From: Zygosaccharomyces rouxii
Lineage: Eukaryota; Ascomycota; Saccharomycetes; Saccharomycetales; Saccharomycetaceae
Length of the DNA: 64,000 nt
Direction of reading: 5' to 3'
Assembly (NCBI RefSeq): GCF_000026365.1
Contig: NC_012996.1
Location: 992,001 to 1,056,000 of the forward strand
Part shown: positions 60,675 to 64,000 of the stretch, piece by piece
Layout of the letters: each line of letters starts with the position of its first letter
Position numbering within the stretch: the stretch's first letter is position 1
The notes under the pieces: model-generated
Told to the model about the DNA's origin: nothing
What the model saw: the letters and a program-made list of their open reading frames with translations, nothing else
Databases searched by the model: none
Program-made: the position numbers and the translations under genes

Positions 60675-62630
60675 ATGAATACCAAGAATGAGATCGTTGT
60701 TCATTTCGGTCCAGCAGCCGATAAGCCAGAGATAGTATCTGCTTTGGAACATCTCACAAAGCTTCATGCCTTGACTATAGATGATCTTTACGTTAAATGG
60801 GAACAATTTTCCAATCAGAAGAATTTCAAGAATGCCAATTTAGATCCAGTGAATCTAGATAACTTCAAACAGTACCTTCAACTGCAAATAGAAAAAAGGG
60901 CCGCCAAGGCTCCAACAACGTTTAACCATACCAATGTTGCAAGAAAACCTAAGCCTGTAAGGTCTGTCAATGGAAGCCCAACACTTTTTGGATTAAATGT
61001 CTCAAAAACTCCTACTTTGAAGAGACGTAAGATGAATGATGAGCTGGAATCAGATGGTAAGAGCAAATCATCACCACTTCACTTTTCCACTACCCCTCTC
61101 AGTGCTAACAGTACTCCTGGTCCCGATTTAAATAGCATGGCGGCAATACCTTCTCAAGACGATATCCAATCTGGTAAAATATTAGACTCATTAAATTCGA
61201 ACAATTTAGAAATTGCCACAGGAATTGACGTAACCGACGGAACTAAATTAAAGATTTCACCCTATTATGATCCCGAGAAGTACCATTTCAGAACCATGAG
61301 ACAAAGTTTGATTGATGTGGCCGATGTTTTGGATGAACAAATAGAAATCCTCTCCAATATAGTGCAAAACCACTATCAACTTCAAGCGTCAGATTTCGGA
61401 GATCCTACGATTCAAGCACAATCTGAACTATATACAGTCGGTAGGATCGTTCCAGATTCCTCGTCTTCTGAGGATCATTTGAATGAAGAATCACTGGCAT
61501 TAGAAACCTCAAGAATGGGCGGTGTCGGCAGAAGAATACGTTTGGATCTGTCTAATGTTAACGAAGTATCATTTTTCTGTGGCCAAATTGTGGCATTAAA
61601 GGGTAAAAATGCAAATGACGAATATTTTACGGTGAGTGAAGTATTATCTCTTCCATATCCAGATTCTCCAACTTCAACGCTAGAAGAATTACAAGAAACT
61701 TCTAATTCTATGAATGGTAAACCGTCCAAAATTGTAATAACTAGCGGTCCATATATTCCCGACAATAGCTTCAGCATGATCAACTTGGACAATTTCGTTG
61801 AACGGATAAACACTGAAATAAAACCTCATGTTTTAGTCATGTTTGGTCCGTTCATCGATTACACTAACTCCATGATAGCTAAGGGAACGATACCGATTTT
61901 CCCCAATTTAAAAATCCAACCAAAGACGCTTGATGAGATATTTATTAAGGTGATGGCGCCTATTTTGAAAAATATCGATTCTCAAATCCAAGTAATCATG
62001 ATACCTTCTACAAGAGATACTTTAAGTAAACATGCTGCATATCCGCAGGACTCATTTGATAGAAAGGCACTACATCTACCGAAGAATTTCAAATGCTTTG
62101 CCAATCCTTCCACTTTCCAATTGAATGAAGTTTTCTTTGGTTGTTCAAATGTTGATATATTTAAAGACATGAAAGAAGTCACCAGAGGTGGTAACATATT
62201 TTTACGAAACCGATTTGACAGAATTTCTGAACACCTTCTTCAACAACGAAGATTTTACCCTGTGTTTCCTGGCGGTGTAAGAAAGAAATTACTTCCATCA
62301 AGTACAAATAGTGAAAGAACTTACCAACATATTTCTGGTGCTGATCTTGAGGTCGCTTATATGGGCTTAACTGAGTTCGTCGATGGGTTTGCGCCGGATA
62401 TTATTGTCATCCCTAGTGAACTCCCCCAATTTGCAAGAGTGGTACAGAATGTGGTTATGATAAATCCTGGTAGGTTTATCAAGCCGCTAGGTGCAAAAGG
62501 AACATATGCACAGATCACCATTTCAAGTCCTGATTTAGAAAGTGGCCTCCTGACTGAGATAAAGGGGGAAAGTTCTGTGTACCTGCACAACGTATGGAAG
62601 CGGGCAAGGGTAGACTTGATAACCATATGA
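60675..62630 (+). CDS. POL12: Pol12, DNA polymerase alpha-primase B subunit
   Basis: 651 aa from ATG 60675 (the frame extends to a GTG at 60654; S. cerevisiae 705). Non-catalytic subunit that holds Pol alpha-primase together, starts Okazaki fragments and links to telomere capping (Stn1). The N-terminal block VHFGPAADKPEIVSALEHLTKLHAL is nearly identical to S. cerevisiae, followed by a linker with SP/TP sites, an OB-fold region (SRMGGVGRRIRLDLSNVNE near residue 280) and an inactive calcineurin-like phosphoesterase domain (VLVMFGPFIDYTNS, VIMIPSTRD, CSNVDIFKDM) ending YLHNVWKRARVDLI. MCB boxes upstream fit G1/S control. Matches YBL035C. Confidence 0.97.
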   Translation: MNTKNEIVVHFGPAADKPEIVSALEHLTKLHALTIDDLYVKWEQFSNQKNFKNANLDPVNLDNFKQYLQLQIEKRAAKAPTTFNHTNVARKPKPVRSVNGSPTLFGLNVSKTPTLKRRKMNDELESDGKSKSSPLHFSTTPLSANSTPGPDLNSMAAIPSQDDIQSGKILDSLNSNNLEIATGIDVTDGTKLKISPYYDPEKYHFRTMRQSLIDVADVLDEQIEILSNIVQNHYQLQASDFGDPTIQAQSELYTVGRIVPDSSSSEDHLNEESLALETSRMGGVGRRIRLDLSNVNEVSFFCGQIVALKGKNANDEYFTVSEVLSLPYPDSPTSTLEELQETSNSMNGKPSKIVITSGPYIPDNSFSMINLDNFVERINTEIKPHVLVMFGPFIDYTNSMIAKGTIPIFPNLKIQPKTLDEIFIKVMAPILKNIDSQIQVIMIPSTRDTLSKHAAYPQDSFDRKALHLPKNFKCFANPSTFQLNEVFFGCSNVDIFKDMKEVTRGGNIFLRNRFDRISEHLLQQRRFYPVFPGGVRKKLLPSSTNSERTYQHISGADLEVAYMGLTEFVDGFAPDIIVIPSELPQFARVVQNVVMINPGRFIKPLGAKGTYAQITISSPDLESGLLTEIKGESSVYLHNVWKRARVDLITI

Positions 62631-62847
62631 AAAGGATTAAGTAACGAAACCTTAAAAAAATACTGGAATAATAATATTAATATAATGTCATATACAATAA
62701 CTAGACTAAAGTCTATTCACACTTAATTTCTTATCGATATCTTATTGTTGTTTTTTGTAATTTTTTCTTTTGGTATGGTCTACAGAATAAACTTCATTAA
62801 TCAGATTTTACAACCAACGAATCGGTAACGTATTAGGACGTCATTCA

Positions 62848-63999
62848 TTATTCAAGTTTCTTGATGATTCTGTGCAATAAACCGCTCTTATGTTTACCCT
62901 TGCTTTCAGGGGTAGAGTTTGATTGGTTAGCTCTCAATTCAGGATTCGAAGATCTTTGCTTAGGATCCTTAGGAGCACCCTTATGAGCTTCAGTAGCGTG
63001 GGCAGCTTTAGGATTGGCGGCCTCTTTCTTGGCCTGAGAGGAGTGACCAATGGTCTTGGAACGAGATGGAGTACCAGCCTTCGAACGGGCAGCGTCCGTC
63101 TTAGGCTTGGTGGCACTTCTTTGTGGTGTCTTCTGAATACCTGCATCAGCAGCACCAGCAGCACCAACGTTCTCAGTCCCCTCAGGTTGTTCAGCAGCAC
63201 CAGTCAAATTGTCAATCTTAGACTCGGCGGTACCGAAGGTTTTGCCAGACTTAGAAGAGTGTACGTCACGACCAAATTGTTGAGCAGCAGGGGACTCTGG
63301 GTCGGCACCACCGGCACCATAAGCTCCGTGAGTGGCACCATTGGAACCACCAGCATATCTACTGTCATCAATATTTTCTTTAGTATCGTAGACTCCACCA
63401 TCTTCGAAACCAGCACCACCAGCACCGTTACGAGAAGCAGCGTGCTTATCGCTACCTGTGTATGCACCTTCACCGGCGCCATGAGTGCCCTCATTAGCAT
63501 TATAGCCGGAAGCATGTTTACCGCCATGACCGCCTTCAGGAGGAAGACCAGAAGTAGACTTGCCGCCTTGCGCAGCACCACGAGAAGAACCGTGTTTACC
63601 CAAAGAAGCGCCCGCAGCAGAGACAACAGGAGCACCCTGCTGAGCCAAGTTACCAACCTCTTGTGGAGCAGCAGAGGGGTCCTTAGAAATGTTACCAACA
63701 GAACCAGCAACAGCAGCTGGGTCCAAGGTCTTCATGGCGTCACTAACAGATGGATTCTGAGTGGCATCCTTACCACCTTGTTGAGCAACATTACCGAAGG
63801 CACCAGAAGCACCACTCTCACCACCTGCTTGAGATTTGCCACCAGAATGCAATTCAGAACCAATGTCCTTTGGAAGGTCCTTTGGAAGATCCTTAGGAAG
63901 ATCCTTTGGGAGATCCTTTGGGAGATCCTTTGGGAGATCCTTTGGAAGATCCTTTGGAAGATCCTTTGGAAGATCCTTTGGAAGATCCTTTGGAAGATC
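62848..63999 (-). CDS. Low-complexity Gly/Ala/Ser-rich hydrophilic protein with KDLP repeats (partial)
   Basis: The frame is open from the stop at 62848 to the right edge, so the N-terminus is missing; the TTG at 63852 is only an internal Leu codon. About 383 residues are visible. The part nearest the edge is at least eleven tandem Lys-Asp-Leu-Pro units, then about 330 residues rich in Gly, Ala, Ser, Lys, Asp and Gln with loosely repeated GNVAQQGGKD / GNLAQQGAP motifs, and a basic end GLLHRIIKKLE. There is no cysteine, almost no Trp, and no visible membrane segment: a hydrophilin-like, probably disordered protein. Codons are strongly biased, suggesting abundance. I do not recognise a family, and the S. 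cerevisiae neighbourhood beyond POL12 has no obvious match. Confidence 0.8.
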   Translation of the reverse strand, partial: DLPKDLPKDLPKDLPKDLPKDLPKDLPKDLPKDLPKDLPKDLPKDIGSELHSGGKSQAGGESGASGAFGNVAQQGGKDATQNPSVSDAMKTLDPAAVAGSVGNISKDPSAAPQEVGNLAQQGAPVVSAAGASLGKHGSSRGAAQGGKSTSGLPPEGGHGGKHASGYNANEGTHGAGEGAYTGSDKHAASRNGAGGAGFEDGGVYDTKENIDDSRYAGGSNGATHGAYGAGGADPESPAAQQFGRDVHSSKSGKTFGTAESKIDNLTGAAEQPEGTENVGAAGAADAGIQKTPQRSATKPKTDAARSKAGTPSRSKTIGHSSQAKKEAANPKAAHATEAHKGAPKDPKQRSSNPELRANQSNSTPESKGKHKSGLLHRIIKKLE

Positions 64000-64000
64000 C
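63865..64000. repeat. 12-bp tandem repeat coding KDLP, at least 11 copies, continues past the edge
   Basis: The unit on the coding strand is GATCTTCCAAAG, with a few third-position changes (GAC, CTC, CTT) that never change the amino acid. The array runs off the right border. Confidence 0.95.

Noticed and set aside
63865..64000. CRISPR-like array
   Set aside because: The repeats are directly adjacent 12-bp units without spacers, in frame in a coding sequence, in a eukaryotic genome.

Overview
The window is nuclear DNA of a budding yeast of the family Saccharomycetaceae. It holds about 25 protein genes, three tRNA genes and no mobile element I can support. Genes are compact and almost intronless. 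The two introns seen (UBC4, RPL19) have yeast 5' splice sites (GTATGT) and TACTAAC-type branch points. Four gene pairs that are duplicated in Saccharomyces cerevisiae (ECM33/PST1, UBC4/UBC5, RPL19A/B, PET9/AAC3) are single here. Genes that in S. cerevisiae are split between sister regions YBR074-YBR085, YDR052-YDR060 and YBL027-YBL035 are interleaved here in one row with the same relative order and orientation. This is what a lineage that did not undergo the whole-genome duplication should show. A Zygosaccharomyces/Torulaspora-like yeast fits, but the species cannot be fixed from sequence alone. Gene names below rest on remembered protein similarity plus this synteny; no database was searched.

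Layout. 1-9 kb: the C-terminal end of a PFF1-type vacuolar protease, a strongly diverged Ssn6/Cyc8-like TPR protein, a Zn2Cys6 regulator, and DBF4. 9-16.7 kb: SLM4, CDC34, an amidase with GATA-type promoter sites, and an ECM33/PST1 GPI protein. 17-30 kb: TIF32, SEC18, EMC10, YOS9, SPT7. 30-32 kb: a tRNA-Arg/tRNA-Asp tandem pair and the spliced UBC4. 32-42 kb: MAK21, TEC1, MIS1 and a small orphan gene. 42-51 kb: spliced RPL19, YBL028C, YBL029W, tRNA-Val, YBL029C-A, PET9/AAC, SHE1, HEK2. 51-54 kb: a long stretch with no convincing gene. 54-64 kb: RIB1, a small orphan gene with stress-type promoter sites, STU1, POL12, and an incomplete low-complexity Gly/Ala/Ser-rich gene with a 12-bp tandem repeat running off the right edge.

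Most genes are conserved housekeeping genes (ubiquitin conjugation, translation initiation, ER quality control and membrane insertion, SAGA, ribosome biogenesis, one-carbon metabolism, spindle, replication) and do not form an operon-like system. I found no convincing undescribed multi-gene system. The best leads are the Ssn6-like paralog beside an unassigned Zn2Cys6 regulator, two small orphan genes, the repeat protein at the right edge, the 70-nt intron that splits the RPL19 start codon, and sequence asymmetry downstream of HEK2.
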